Source: Talpa occidentalis
Lineage: Eukaryota > Chordata > Mammalia > Eulipotyphla > Talpidae
Direction of reading: 5' to 3'
DNA length: 64,000 nucleotides
Assembly: GCF_014898055.3 (NCBI RefSeq)
Contig: NW_023601543.1
Location: 59,357,566 to 59,421,565, forward strand
Shown here: positions 32,434 to 44,509 of the stretch, in pieces
Layout of the letters: each line of letters opens with the position of its first letter
Numbering within the stretch: the first letter of the stretch is position 1
Notes under the pieces: model-generated
Told to the model about the DNA's origin: nothing
The model's input: only the letters and a program-made list of their open reading frames with translations
Database searches by the model: none
Translations under genes and position numbers: made by a program

Positions 32434-34480
32434 TTATTCTCACTCTTATTTTCATTCTTTCCTGCCTTCTGCTGAACTCAGGTATTTCTTGTTCCTCGTT
32501 ATCAAGTTGCTTTCGGTATAAAACTAAGTTGTTTTTTGGTATTTTTCTTGTTTATTAATGTGGGTCTGTATTGCAATTATCTTTCACTTAAGACTGATTT
32601 TGTTGCAGCCTATGAATTCTGATAGCATGTATCCTCATTTTCACTACTCTCAAGGTATTTTTTATTTCTGCTTTAATTTCCTCGTTATTCCAAAAGCTTT
32701 TAAGTAGCAAATTGTTTAATCTCCATATATTTAGGGTTTTTACAGTTTTTTAAAAAGATTTATTTTTATTTATACAAGAACTGGGGTACAGGCCAGAGGT
32801 GTGGGAGGGTGAGAGGATTTACCAGAGACAGAGTGGGGAACAGAACAGGCAGATGAACTGAAAATACTGCTGAGGGGAGCAGCGGGCGAGACAGGAGAGG
32901 TCTGCCGTGCTATGTGGGTAGCTCCCTGGCTGGCTGGCAATTGAACCGGAGCTGCAGAGGTTGCGGACAGCTTCATAGCGCTGTGCTCAACCCGTTGCGC
33001 CACCAGAGAGGCCCAATTTTTACAGTTTTTATACTCTGATTTCATGTTTTATGGCATCGTGGTCAGGAAGAGTAGTGGTATGAGTTCAGTATTTGTGATC
33101 TTATTGACAGTTGACTGTGTCCAACATATATGGCCTATTCTTGAGAATGTTCCATGTGTACTTGAAAACAATGTATAGGCAGCTGTTTTGGGATGGAGTT
33201 TTCTGTAGATATCTGTAAGTTCATTTGGTCTAGCACATCATTTAAGTCTGTCACTTCCTTATTTATTTTTTGTTATTAATCTATCTAGAGCTGTGTGTAG
33301 AGTATGAGTCCTGTGGTATTACTGTGTTATTGCGAATATCTTTCTTTAGTTCTTTTAATAATTGCCTTATGAATTTGATGCTCCATCATTTGGTGCATAT
33401 GTATTTACAATTGTTATTTCTTCTTTCTGTATTATGCCTTTAATCATAATTTAATATCCATCTCAGTCTTTTATTATTCTTCTGGCTCTTCATTTTTATT
33501 GATAGTTCTTACAGGTTATACTAGGGAGTTTCCTTTTCCTTTATTGATTGGCTTTATATGCCTCCTATAAGAAGCTGGGTATAATTGTATATTTTTTTAC
33601 CCAGGATTTTTAGATGTATTATTTCATAAACCCATGATTTTATACGAATTCAAATGACTGTTGACACTGGTACATGTAAGGGTGAATAGGTAGGAACCAG
33701 AGCAGTTGGGCACTGAACGGTAGCCTCCATTAGCATTCTGTGTACAAGCTTCTTAAATGCTTTGGGTATCTGAGTTGTGTGGTGGGAATCCACAGTGATC
33801 CCCTCCCTTAGGCTAACTTCTTATCAAAACATCTCTATTAGTCTCATAGCAGCCACAACATCTAGACTGTGGTTGAGTGATGGTGATAATGCTGGGTGGG
33901 GGCTATAACTGAGACAGTACCAAAAGCTAGGAATTGTTCTCTTTGCTTATTGAGTATGAGCCTACCCTGGGGTGTTTGCAACTTTTTTTTAAGATCCAGG
34001 TGCCCCAACCTCTGCTTAATGAGCATATTTAGTTGTCTTGGTTTTGTCCCTCTGTGGGTATAAAACAGGTCTTTGATATATCACATATATTGCAAATAAT
34101 AGCTTCTTCTATTATTTGCACACATTGGATCCTATTTGGCCATTGGTTTGGGCTCTAACTTCTAGTGTTAGAGCCACAAGATCAAGCCAGTAATCACCAC
34201 TCTGCTCCTCTACTCATTTCTCTAGTGGTACAATTTCTGTGACCCACCATTTTCAATATAGTCCCTGGCTTTAAAGTCCCTGATGTGGGCATGCACAGCT
34301 GAGTTAACAACAGCTTAGAGGCTTTGTTGTACTGCCCCAGTTTAATTAGTTTTTCACATCTCTTTATGCCTTGCTGTTGCTCTTCATGTATGTGATAGTT
34401 ATCCACTTATTTTTCAGGGGTCATTGTTTTTGTTTATGTGTAATTTGGTTGTGAATATGTGGAAGAGGCAAAGCCAGTGT
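32434..34480 (-). mobile_element. Old L1M element, antisense, internally deleted
   Basis: The order is as in 2919-6717: ORF2 segment (AAGTTGTTTTTTGGTATTTT; CATGTGTACTTGAAAACAAT), then 5' UTR-like sequence from about 33600. The stretch present in the other copy between about 3960 and 5620 (endonuclease start and ORF1) is missing near 33480-33500. A SINE interrupts it at 32751. Its 5' UTR ends near 34480. Confidence 0.7.
32751..33016 (-). mobile_element. tRNA-derived SINE, subfamily B
   Basis: Perfect TSD TTTTTACAGTTTTT (32737-32750, 33017-33030), inside the old L1M. Confidence 0.95.
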
Positions 34481-34514
34481 CTTCACTCTGCTCTCATATT
34501 ATAAGAGTCTTGAA

Positions 34515-35060
34515 TTATAGTTTATAACAAAAGGACTTCACAGACATTTATGGAACATTCTGTGCAAGAGCAGCAGAATATACATTTCTGAAGTACACAT
34601 AAAACATTTCCTAGAATGAATAACATGTTAGGTAAAAAATCAAGTCTCAGAAAATTTCCAAAAACTAAAATCATATAAAATATCATTTTTGACCATAACA
34701 GTATAAAAAAAGAAATCAATAACAGCAGGAAAACCGTTAATTCACAACTTGTAGAAATTAAACAACACACTCTTGAATAATCAATTAACAAAGAAATCAA
34801 AATATAAACAAAAATGTCGTAAAACAAATAAATATGTAAGAGATCATAACAAAATTTATGGGATGTAACAAAAGTAGTTCTAAGAGGAAAATTTATAGTG
34901 AGTAACACTAAAACCTACTCTCAGATTTTTTTTAAGGTAGGCAAAATTGACAAACTTTAGTTAGACTAACAAAAAAAACAAAGGACTCTAATATATTCAG
35001 AATCATAAATGAATGAGGAAACATTACAAATGGGATAAATGAATGTGTCCATAATCAACC
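34515..35060 (+). mobile_element. Old L1 ORF2 fragment, sense
   Basis: GAATATACATTTCTGAAGTA, AATAACATGTTAGGTAAAAA and AAATTAAACAACACACTCTT follow the L1 ORF2 region after the endonuclease. The orientation is opposite to the L1M just before it. Confidence 0.75.
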
Positions 35061-35109
35061 AAATCAAGTGTTTTTAGGTCATTAGTTTGTTCTTATATAT
35101 TTGTATTAG

Positions 35110-35377
35110 GGGCCTCCCTGATGGCACAAGGGATTAAAGCACAGCACTGTGAAGCTGTCCACAGCCTCTGCAGCACCTAGTTCGATCCCTGGCCAGCCAG
35201 GGAGCTACCCACATGGTGGAGCAGAGGCCTCTCCTGTTTCACCCGCTGCTCCCCTCAGCAGTATTTTCAGTTCATCTGCCTGTTCTGCTCCCCACTCTGT
35301 CTCTGGTGAATCCTCTCACCCTCCCACACCTCTGGCCTGTACCCAGTTCTTTAAAAAAATCAAAAATAAAAAAATAA
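35110..35377 (+). mobile_element. tRNA-derived SINE, subfamily B
   Basis: TSD ATTTGTATTAG (35099-35109, 35378-35388). The tail is short and irregular (TTTAAAAAAATCAAAAATAA), lacking the AAATAAATAAATCTTT end. Confidence 0.9.
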
Positions 35378-35388
35378 ATTTGTATTAG

Positions 35389-36225
35389 ATTAAGGATCAT
35401 TGTAGAAATGGAGACAGAAGCAGTGCCTGACATTGGCATTATTGGTTGGGATGAGGATCATGAAAACCATAATCTTCAGTGTAAAAACAAATCTTAACCT
35501 CTCATTCCTTTACAATCCCCATTTTACCTTTTGATTTCTTTGTCAACTGATTATTCAGGAGTATATTGTTTAATTTCCATCCCTGAAACTGCCACCCAAA
35601 TCTAGTTCTAATCCCAATATCTCTCACTACAAACAACAGATGAAGCCATGCCAGAACCCGGAAATACAAATTCAATTTGAGGACAACCCATTGTGAACCT
35701 TCAACTTTTACACCTTGGAATAATTACTACTAACCACTCTGTTGATCAATAATGCCACTTTTATCTCCAACAACAGGTTAAAATTTCTTCAAATTTATAC
35801 CTTGTAAATTTTCTCGTTCAGGTGCTTCTTTTAATCATGACATTGTTAAATGTTAGCTAATTCCTAAACTGTCTCTTCTTGACATTACCTAGCCCTGTTT
35901 CTTCTCTTCTATGTAGAAGGTCATTCTCCTCTAGAGAATGATTAACAGAGCTGTTTAGGATTCAGTTTGTCTAAGGACATTTTTTCTTCTCTCTCTCTAA
36001 CTATTCCTTTGAGGTAAACATCCATATCCACAGGTGATTATTAAAAATGGCATAATCCCATCCCAAACTCCTCCTTTGAGATTCAGAGCAGCATAACTAA
36101 CTCCTACTTAACATCTTTCCTTTCAAATTTTAAAGATACCTCAAATTCAACAGGTACAAGTCTGTCTCTTGGCTTTCACTGAATTATCTGGCTAGCTTTT
36201 AGTCTTCTGTACTTTTGTCAGTATC
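35389..36225. other. Mostly unassigned, with a short L1 piece
   Basis: At about 35500-35590 CAACTGATTATTCAGGAGTA and TTGTTTAATTTCCATCCCTG look like antisense L1 ORF2. The rest is not recognised. Confidence 0.45.
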
Positions 36226-36229
36226 TCTA

Positions 36230-36800
36230 CCAAGTTGGATATGATAGAAACGCAGGAATCATCATTGGCACCTCCATATCTCTTATGCTTCATAGTCAGT
36301 CCATTAGCAAGCCCTCTTGACTTTCCCTCATGTACCCATCCACTTCCATCTATTACCACTCTACTACCTTAGTCCAGACTATAACCTTTTCCTGCCTGGT
36401 CCATTAGAATAGTCTCCTGAAAGATTTCCTTTGATCCTACTTGCTCTAATCTCCAACCAATTCACCCATTCCACAGGGCATAATCACAAAACTAGGATCT
36501 GGGTATGTATTTACTATAATATTTCTTCAGATAGCCTTCAATGACTACACACTGTGCTGAGCATAAGGATATACAAATTAAATAATAGGGCTTTTAAGAA
36601 TGATCTGAAACTTCAGCTACACTTCCAGTTACTGTCCCCCTCACTCCTTGTAGTTTGGTCAAACTAATCTTATTTCTGTGCCTAGAATGTGCCATATCAT
36701 CTCCTACATGGGTCTTCTCAAAACCTTGTCTGACATATTGTTTCCTCCTTCCACATACTTCAGAACTCAGGTCAAAGTTTACTTCCTGAGAAAAGACAGG
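36230..36800 (+). mobile_element. L2 LINE 3' region
   Basis: TTGGCACCTCCATATCTC, CAATTCACCCATTCCACAGG, TGTGCCTAGAATGTGCC and CTCAGGTCAAAGTTTACTTC follow in L2 order. Boundaries are approximate. Confidence 0.65.
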
Positions 36801-37565
36801 TAGAAATGTTTTTTCTACCCTACATCAGAGGATAGACCAACAGAGGGTTCCAGAGCAGGAGAGGAAGGCATTCATAGTAACTCATTTTATCAGTCTTCTC
36901 TACATCTGTTTTATATGTTGCCAGTTCCATAGTTCTATTTTTCCAAAACTCCCTGCATCTCTACATATCCCCACACATCGTAGTACATACTTTAGAGAAA
37001 CAAGTCTCTGGTTCTGCATCATGGCCAAACTCCAGTTCACATCAATCCCTTCATTGTTCCCATTGACACTGGGATCCAGGAGTTGTTATTATAATATGCG
37101 CTGAGGTGTGGAAGCCCAAGTATCCTCTTTCAGTCCTTGTGGACACAGACCTCCAACAGTTCAAGGTTGGTTCTAAATTTAGAATTGCAAAAGTTGGAGT
37201 GTTTGCTTAATCTGACAAATACCCCTACTCTCCTATGACTGCTTTTCAGCTTGGGAATTTTAATAGTAACTCCCAAGTCATTGACTTTGACCCTCTTCAC
37301 CCAAAGAAATGTCTCCTGTTTTCTCATCAGAATTTAGCATTGAAACTGCCATTTATGGGAGCACATTTTGCTAAATGTTCTCCTATTTGGATGAGTCACG
37401 TAAGCCACATTGCAAAGTTGTGACCACACATTCATCTGTTGCTGAGCTCTCCCAAACAGGAAAATATTTTAACAATCCACTCCAGAAAGAGGAGAATGGC
37501 GCAAAATCCTTAGATTTGATTAGGTGTAAGCTTTCACCTTTCATTTAAGGTTTTCCCGCTTCTTT
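36801..37565. other. Unassigned unique sequence
   Basis: No repeat family or gene recognised. Frames at 37130-37423 lie on both strands of the same DNA. Confidence 0.35.
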
Positions 37566-39129
37566 TTGCTCCCAGTTTATTATTGAGATATAATTGACTT
37601 ATGTAAATTTAAGTTGTACAGTATAGTGACTTTATATATGTATATATTGGAAAATTAATGCCATAATAAGGTTAGTTAACACATCTGTCACCTCAGAGTT
37701 GCAGTATTTTTGTGTGTGTGGTAATAACTAAAAAAATCTACTCTGCTAGCAACTTTCAAATACACAATGCAGTATTGTTTACATAGTCATCTGTATATGT
37801 CTGCTGCATCCCCAGAACTTTATCACCTTATAACTAGAAGTTTGTATTGTTGACCACCTTCATCCATTTTCTCCACCTCTCATCCTTCATCTCTAGAATC
37901 CACCAATCTATTCTGTTTCTAAAAATTTAACTTTTTATTTTTATATTCCACATATATGGGTCACAGTGTTTGTCTTTGTATCTGGTTATTTCATTTCACA
38001 TAATGCCCTCAAGAGTCATCCATGCTATTTCAAATGGCAGGATTTCTTTCTTTTTTATAGCTGAAATATATGTGTGTATGCCTAAATATATGTAATATAT
38101 ACACATATATATCACATTGTCTTTATCCAATCATGCATCAATTGACACTCAAGTTGTTTCCAAATTTCTTGACTATTGTAGGTAATGCTGCAATGAACCA
38201 GGGGTGCAGATATCTTTTTGTGGTGGTTTCATTTCCTATTGATATATACCTGCAAGTGGAATTGTTGGATCATGTATTAGTTCTACTTGCATTTTTTGGG
38301 GCGGAAACTCCATGCTTTTTTTCCATAGTGAATATGCCAATTTATATTCCCACAAATAGTGTACTAGTTTTGCCTTTTTTCCATATACCCTCTCCAGAAC
38401 TTGTTATCTCTTGTCTTTTTTATAATAGCCATTCTTAATGGTGGTATCTCATTGTGGTTTTATTTGTATTTCCCTAATGGTTGGTGGTGTTAAGCAACTT
38501 TTCATGTACCTATTAGCTATTTGAGTATCTTCTTTGGACAAGATATCCATTCAGGTCCTTTGCTCACTTTTCAATTTGGATGATGATGAATATTGCTATT
38601 GAGTTGTATGATTCCTCATATATTGATATTTTGGACATTAATCCTTTACAGATCCTTTATGTGGATTTCAAATATTTCCTCCCTTAACATAAGTTTCTTT
38701 TGGTTTGCTTATCATTTATTTTGTTGTGTAGAATTTTTAGTTCAATATAAACATCCCACTTGTTAATTTTGCTTATGTTGCTGGTACTTTAAGTGTCATA
38801 CCCGAAAACCATTGCCAAGATCAATGTCAAAGAACTTCTTTTCTATGTTTTCTCATAGGAGTTTTATGGCTGTAGGTCTTACATTTAAGAGTTTATCCCA
38901 TCTTGAGTTAATTGTTGTGAGTAGTGAAAGCTAGAGGGCCAGTTTTAAACCTTTACATGTAGATATCCAGTTTTCACAGCACCATTTATTGAAAAGATTA
39001 TCTTTTCTCTATTGAATAAGATATTTACTATTGATAATCCTTACTGAGTAAGTAAAAGATAATCTGTTGACTATCTTTTCTCTATTGAGGCTCCTCTGTC
39101 TCTTACTAGTTGAATGTGTATGCAGGGGT

Positions 39130-40490
39130 TTATTTCCGGGCTCTTTGTTCTGTTTCATCGGTCCATGTGTCTGTTTTTATACCAGCACTACACTGATTTT
39201 GATTCTTATTGTACCATATTTTAATATCATGATGTGTGATACCTCTAGCTCTGTTCCTTCTCAGGATTGTTTTGGATATCAGGGTCTTTTGTGGTGCCAT
39301 ATGAATCCTAGGAGTTTTCTCCTTTTTTGGTTGAAAATGCCATTGGAAGTTTGATAGGGATTGCACTGAGTCTATACTTTTACTTTGGGTAGTATGGGCA
39401 TTTTGACAATTTTATTTCTTTTAGTCCATGAATATGGGATATCTTCTCCCATATTTGTGTCTTCTTCAGTTTCTTTTATCACATCTAATACTTTTCAACA
39501 TCTAGACCTTTCACCTTTCTCAACTAAATTTATTCTTAAGTATTTTATTTTTATCATTTTGATGATTTATTATTATAAGTGTGTGGGAATGCAACTGATA
39601 TTTGTATGTTGAGTTTACATCCTGCAACTTTACTAAATCCATTTATTGTTCTAAGACTTTTTGGGGTGTCTTTAGGATTTTATATGTTTAAGGTCATGTC
39701 ACCTCTAAACATAATTTTACTTCTTTTCTGATTGAGATGTTTTTTAACTTTTTGTTTCTTGATTAATTGCTCAGGATGACTTCCAGTACTATGCTGAATA
39801 GGAGTAAAGAGAATGGGAACTCTTGTCTTGCTCCTGGTCTTAGAGGAAAAACTTGCAGCCTTTCACCACTGAGTATGATGTTAACTGTGGACTTATGATA
39901 TATAGCCTTTAATATGTCAGGGTCTATTCCTTTTACACCCAATTCATTGATAGTTTTAATTATCATGAATGGATATTGAATTTTGTCAAACTGTTTTATA
40001 CATCTAGTGATATGATCACGTGATTTTAATCTTTCAATATTTTAGTATGATGTGTCACATTTATTCATTTGCCAATGTTGAACAATCCTTGCATCCTACA
40101 GGTAAATTCCACTTGATCATGGTGTATGATGTTTTTAATGTGCTATTGAATTTTCTTGAGAATGTTTGCATTTATATTCATCAGGGTGCTTGTATTTTTC
40201 CTTTCCTGAAGTGTTCTCATTTGGATTTTGTATCAGGATAATGCTGGTCTTGGAACATGAGTTTGGGAGTGTTCCCACCTCTTTAATTTTTTGGAAGAGA
40301 TTGAGAAGGGCTGGCATTAACTCTTCTTTATGTTTGGTAGAATTCACCAGGGATGCCATCTGGTGTGGGCTTTCCTTTGTTGGCAAGTTTTTGTTCAAAT
40401 TCAATCTCCTTATTATTAGTCTACTCATATTTTCTGTTTTGACATACTTTAGTTTTGGTAGGTTGTATGGTTCTATGAATTTATCCATTT
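39130..40490 (-). pseudogene. L1 ORF2 reverse transcriptase remnants
   Basis: Minus-strand frames give LLNLFQKIKEVGTLPNSC and SIILIQNPN (40135-40488), then NELGVKGIDPDILKAIY and TVNIILSGERLQVFPLRPGA followed by LLFSIVLEV (39763-39966). This is the order of the fingers and palm region of the L1 reverse transcriptase. Stops and frame shifts lie between the blocks. The catalytic aspartate pair is not in any open block. Confidence 0.85.
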
Positions 40491-40664
40491 CTTCTAGATT
40501 ATTCAGTTTGTTGTTGTCATATTCTCTTATGTGCTATATCAGTTGTAATGTCTCCTTTTAGATTAATAATTTTTGTTATGTTTCTCTTTGTTAGTCTAGC
40601 TAAAGACTGGTCAACATTAGTTATCATTTCAAAGAATCAAATCTTGATTTTTTGTAAGTCTTTT

Positions 40665-41015
40665 TTTCTTTTTAATGAATTGACATTACTTTACAATACT
40701 GTATATGTTTCACATGTAGTTTCTCACCTCAGCAACTGTGTATTTCACACCACACTTACCACCAAATGTGCAATCACTATCTACCACCAAACTATCCCCT
40801 CTTCCCTATTCCCCTTTGGTAGCCACCATTTCCACTATCAGAGATAAGAATTTGTTTCTGTTTTTGTTGTGTTTGATTACTTTTGTTTTTCTTTATATTC
40901 CACAAATGAATGAACTCATACTGTTTTGTTTATCCTTTCTATTGTTTTCCTCCTATTTGTTTTATTTTCCCTTTAATGTTTATTATATTCCATCTTTTCC
41001 TAACTTTATCATAGC
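40665..41015 (-). mobile_element. Old L1 3' UTR fragment nested in L1M ORF2
   Basis: The piece has CTTTACAATACTGTATATGT, TCCCCTTTGGTAGCCACCAT and TTATATTCCACAAATGAATG, which is the 3' UTR of old L1 elements. The flanks on both sides continue as ORF2 antisense. The possible TSD TTTTTCTTTTT is too simple to trust. Confidence 0.55.
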
Positions 41016-41206
41016 TTTTCTTTTTCTAATTCTTTGAGACTTAAAGTCAGGTTATTTGAGATCTTTCTGTGTTCTTTTGTACGTATTTAGTTTTGAAAAC
41101 TTCCCTCTTACAACTGCCTTTGTAGCCTCCAATAAGTTTTGTAAGTTTTGTTTTCATTTTTGTTTTTCTCAGATCAGTTTTCATTTCAATCTTTATTTCT
41201 TCTTTT

Positions 41207-42428
41207 TTTAAGATTTATTTTTTTATATTCCCCATGCAATTGCACACCCCTTATTTTGACCCCAATCCCGCCTCTCCCTGCCCCCCCATAGTGTGTCTCT
41301 GAGTTATAGTTGCTTGTTGATTTTGATTTTTTCTTTATTATAATTATTCTTTTTCCTGGTCCCTTATTTAGGTTTTCTAAATTCCTACTATGAGTGAGAC
41401 CATCCAGTATTTTTCTTTTTCTTTCTGGCTTATTTCGCTGAGCATGATCCCTTCCAGCTCCATCTATGTGGCTGCAAATTGCATGAGTTTACCTTTTTTG
41501 ATTGCTGAGTAATATTCCATTGTGTATATATACCACATCTTCTTGATCCAGTCATTTGGGTTGTTTCCAAAGCTTAGCTATTGTAAATAGTGCTGCTATA
41601 AATATAGGGGTACAGGTGCCCTTTTGAATTAATGTTTCTGTGTCCTTTGGGTAAATACCTAGGAGTGAAATTGCTGGATCATATGGAAGCTCTATGTTTA
41701 GTAGGTTGAGAAATCTCCACACAGCTTTCCATAGTGGTTGGACCAGTTTGCACTCCCACCAGCAGTGCAGGAAAGTTCCTTTTTCTCCACATCCTCACCA
41801 ACATTTGTTGTTGCTAGTTTTTTTTTAATATGTGCCATTCTCACTGGTGTAAGATGGTATTTCAGTGTAGTTTTGATTTGCATTTTCCTGATAACAAGTG
41901 ATGTTGAACATTTTTTCATATGCCTGTTCGCCATTTGCATTTCCTCTTTGGAGAAGTTTCTTTTTAGCTCTTCTGCCCATTTTTTGACTGGATTATTTCC
42001 TTTGTTTTTGTTGAGTCTTCATCAGCTCTTTGTAGATTTTTGTGATCAGTCCTTTATCATTATTGTATGCACTGGAGCAAAGAAAGTTCAACAAATGGTG
42101 CTGGGAAAACTGGGACGCTACATGCAAAAGAATGAAACTTGACCACTACCTCACACCATGCACAAAAACCAACTCAAAATGGATTAAAGAACTAGACATA
42201 AGACCTGAAACCATAAAATATATAGAAGGAAATATAGGCAAAACACTACATGACACGCACCTCAAAGACATCTTTACAGACACATCACCCAAAGCAGTGA
42301 TAGTGAAGGCAAAGATGAACAGCTGGGGCTACATCAAATTAAAGAGCTTCTGCACAACAAAAGAGACAATAACCAAAATACAGGGAAACCCCACCGACAG
42401 GAAGAAAATTTTTGCACACAACACTAAT
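41207..42428 (-). mobile_element. Young L1 insertion with 5' inversion (twin priming)
   Basis: 41207-42060 is antisense: A tail, AATAAATCTT end, C-rich 3' UTR, then the ORF2 C-terminus ([20 protein letters not shown] on the minus strand). From 42065 to 42428 the L1 runs in the plus direction and encodes the segment just upstream ([20 protein letters not shown] to [10 protein letters not shown]). The two parts abut in the L1 without overlap, as in twin-primed inversion. The TSD ATTTCTTCTTTT lies at 41195-41206 and 42432-42443. Confidence 0.9.
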
Positions 42429-42445
42429 GATATTTCTTCTTTTAT

Positions 42446-42459
42446 TTTTTTTTAAAGAT

Positions 42460-42502
<43 letters not shown>

Positions 42503-42750
42503 TACAAGCACTGGGTACAGTCAGAGGCACGGGAGGGTGAGAGAATTCACCAGAGTCAGAGCGGGGAGCAGAGCAGGCAGAAGGACTGAAGTACACTGCT
42601 GAGGGGAGCAGCGGGCGGCAGGAGAGGTCTGCGCGCCATGTGGGACCCTCCTCCGGTGGCCGGGGAGCAGCCGGGGATCGAACCAGCACTGCAGAGGCTG
42701 CGGGCAGCTTCACAACCCAGCACTCAACCGCTGCGCCACGGGGGAGGCCC
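42446..42750 (-). mobile_element. tRNA-derived SINE, subfamily A
   Basis: Perfect 17 bp TSD GATATTTCTTCTTTTAT (42429-42445, 42751-42767), which contains the TSD of the adjoining L1. The tail is a long (ATTT)n at about 42463-42502. Confidence 0.95.
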
Positions 42751-42952
42751 GATATTTCTTCTTTTATACATAGGTTGTTTGAGAGTGTGTGGCTTAAGTT
42801 TTTTGTATTAATGAAATTTTCAGCTTTCCTCCTGTTATTGATTTTGCAATTTCATGCCTAAATTGCATGAATTTGCAATTGTGCAAATGGATGCTTGGTA
42901 TGATTTCAATCTTTTTGGATTTGTGGAAACTTCTTTTATGGTCTAATATATG

Positions 42953-43230
42953 GCTTTTTAAAAGATTTATTTATTTATACATAAAGTACTGGGATGTAGG
43001 CCAAAGGTGTGTGTGGGTGGGGGGAGGTGAGAGGATTTACTGGAGACAGAGTGGGGAGCAGAACAGGCGGATTGACTAAAATACACTGCTGAGGGGAACA
43101 GCAGGTGAGGCAGGAAAGGTTTGCTGCACCATGTGGGTCAGCTCAGTGGCCGGGGATCCAATTTTTGCTACAGTGGTTGCCAATAGTTTCATAGTGTTGA
43201 GACTTAACCCCTTGCACTACCAGGGAGGCC
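42953..43230 (-). mobile_element. tRNA-derived SINE, older B-like copy
   Basis: TSD CTAATATATG (42943-42952, 43231-43240). The diverged copy carries a G-rich TGTGTGTGGGTGGGGGGAGG stretch at about 43008. Confidence 0.9.
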
Positions 43231-44244
43231 CTAATATATGTTCTTATCTAGAAAACTTTCCCCATGTTCTTGAGAAGAATGTGTATTCTACTGCTATAGA
43301 TGGAATGTTATGTATGTCTCTTAGGCCCTTTTGTTCTATAGTGCTGTTAATATCTTCTGTTTTTGATTCTCTTGTATGATCTATTCATTGTTGAGATTGG
43401 AATATTAAGGTCCAATCATTATTGTATTGCTGTTTATTTCTCCCTTTAGTGCTGTTAGTATTTGTTTTGTGTGTTTGGTTGCTCTGATGTTAGATACATA
43501 AATATTTACAATTGTTATATCTTCTCCATAAATTGATACTTTTATCATTATGTAATGACCTTTGTCCTTTTTATCATTTAAAATTTAAAGTCTATTTTCT
43601 CTGCTATAGGCATAGCTATTCCTGGTTTCTTTGTTACCATTTGTTTGAAATTTACTTTTCCATCTTTTCACTCTCATTATACATGTCCTTAGAGGTGAAG
43701 TGAATTCCTTGTAGGCAGCATATCATTGGATCATTTTTAAAATCAATTCAGCATTTCTATGGATTTTGATTACAGAATAATCCATTTGTGTTTAAAGTAA
43801 TTGCTATGTAAGGATTTACCATTGCCATTTTAAAAATTGACTTCTGAGTGCTTGTACTTTGTTTCTTGTTTCCCCTCTGACTGTCCTTCCTCTGCAGTTT
43901 GATGACCCTTATATTGGTATGCTTTGACTCCTTTATAACTTTTTGTGTATGTACTACTTTATATAATATTTTTATATTTCTATATTTATTTATATATAAA
44001 TAACTTTCTGGATGATTTGTCCATTTTTTAGAATGGGGTATAGGTTGTAATCATATTTTAAGCTAAAAGCAACTGCAATAGTATGGAAAACTTTCTTACA
44101 TTTTTGATAATTGATATTACAGATTACATCTGTTTTATGCTATGTATTCATTAACAAGTTGCTATAGTTATAATTATTTTTAATACATTCATTTTATAAA
44201 TTTTAATTTAGAATTGTGGTTTAATTATATACCATTACAGTATT

Positions 44245-44509
44245 TTTTAAAAGATTTATTGATTTATTTATACAAGCACTGGGTACAGTCAGAAGCGCGG
44301 GAGGGTGAGAGAATTCACCAGAGCCAGAGCGGGGTACAGAACAGGCAGATTGATGAAATACACTGCTAAGGGGAGCAGAGGGCACAGCAGGAGAGGTCTG
44401 TCGTGCCATGTGGGACCCTCGCAGGCAGCCAGGGATGGAACCGGCGCTGCAGAGGCTGAGGGGAGCTTTGCAGCCCAGCGTCAACCGCTGCGCCACCAGG
44501 GGAGGCCCC
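44245..44509 (-). mobile_element. tRNA-derived SINE, subfamily A
   Basis: TSD TATACCATTACARTATT (44228-44244, 44510-44526, one mismatch), inside the old L1M ORF1 region. Confidence 0.95.
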
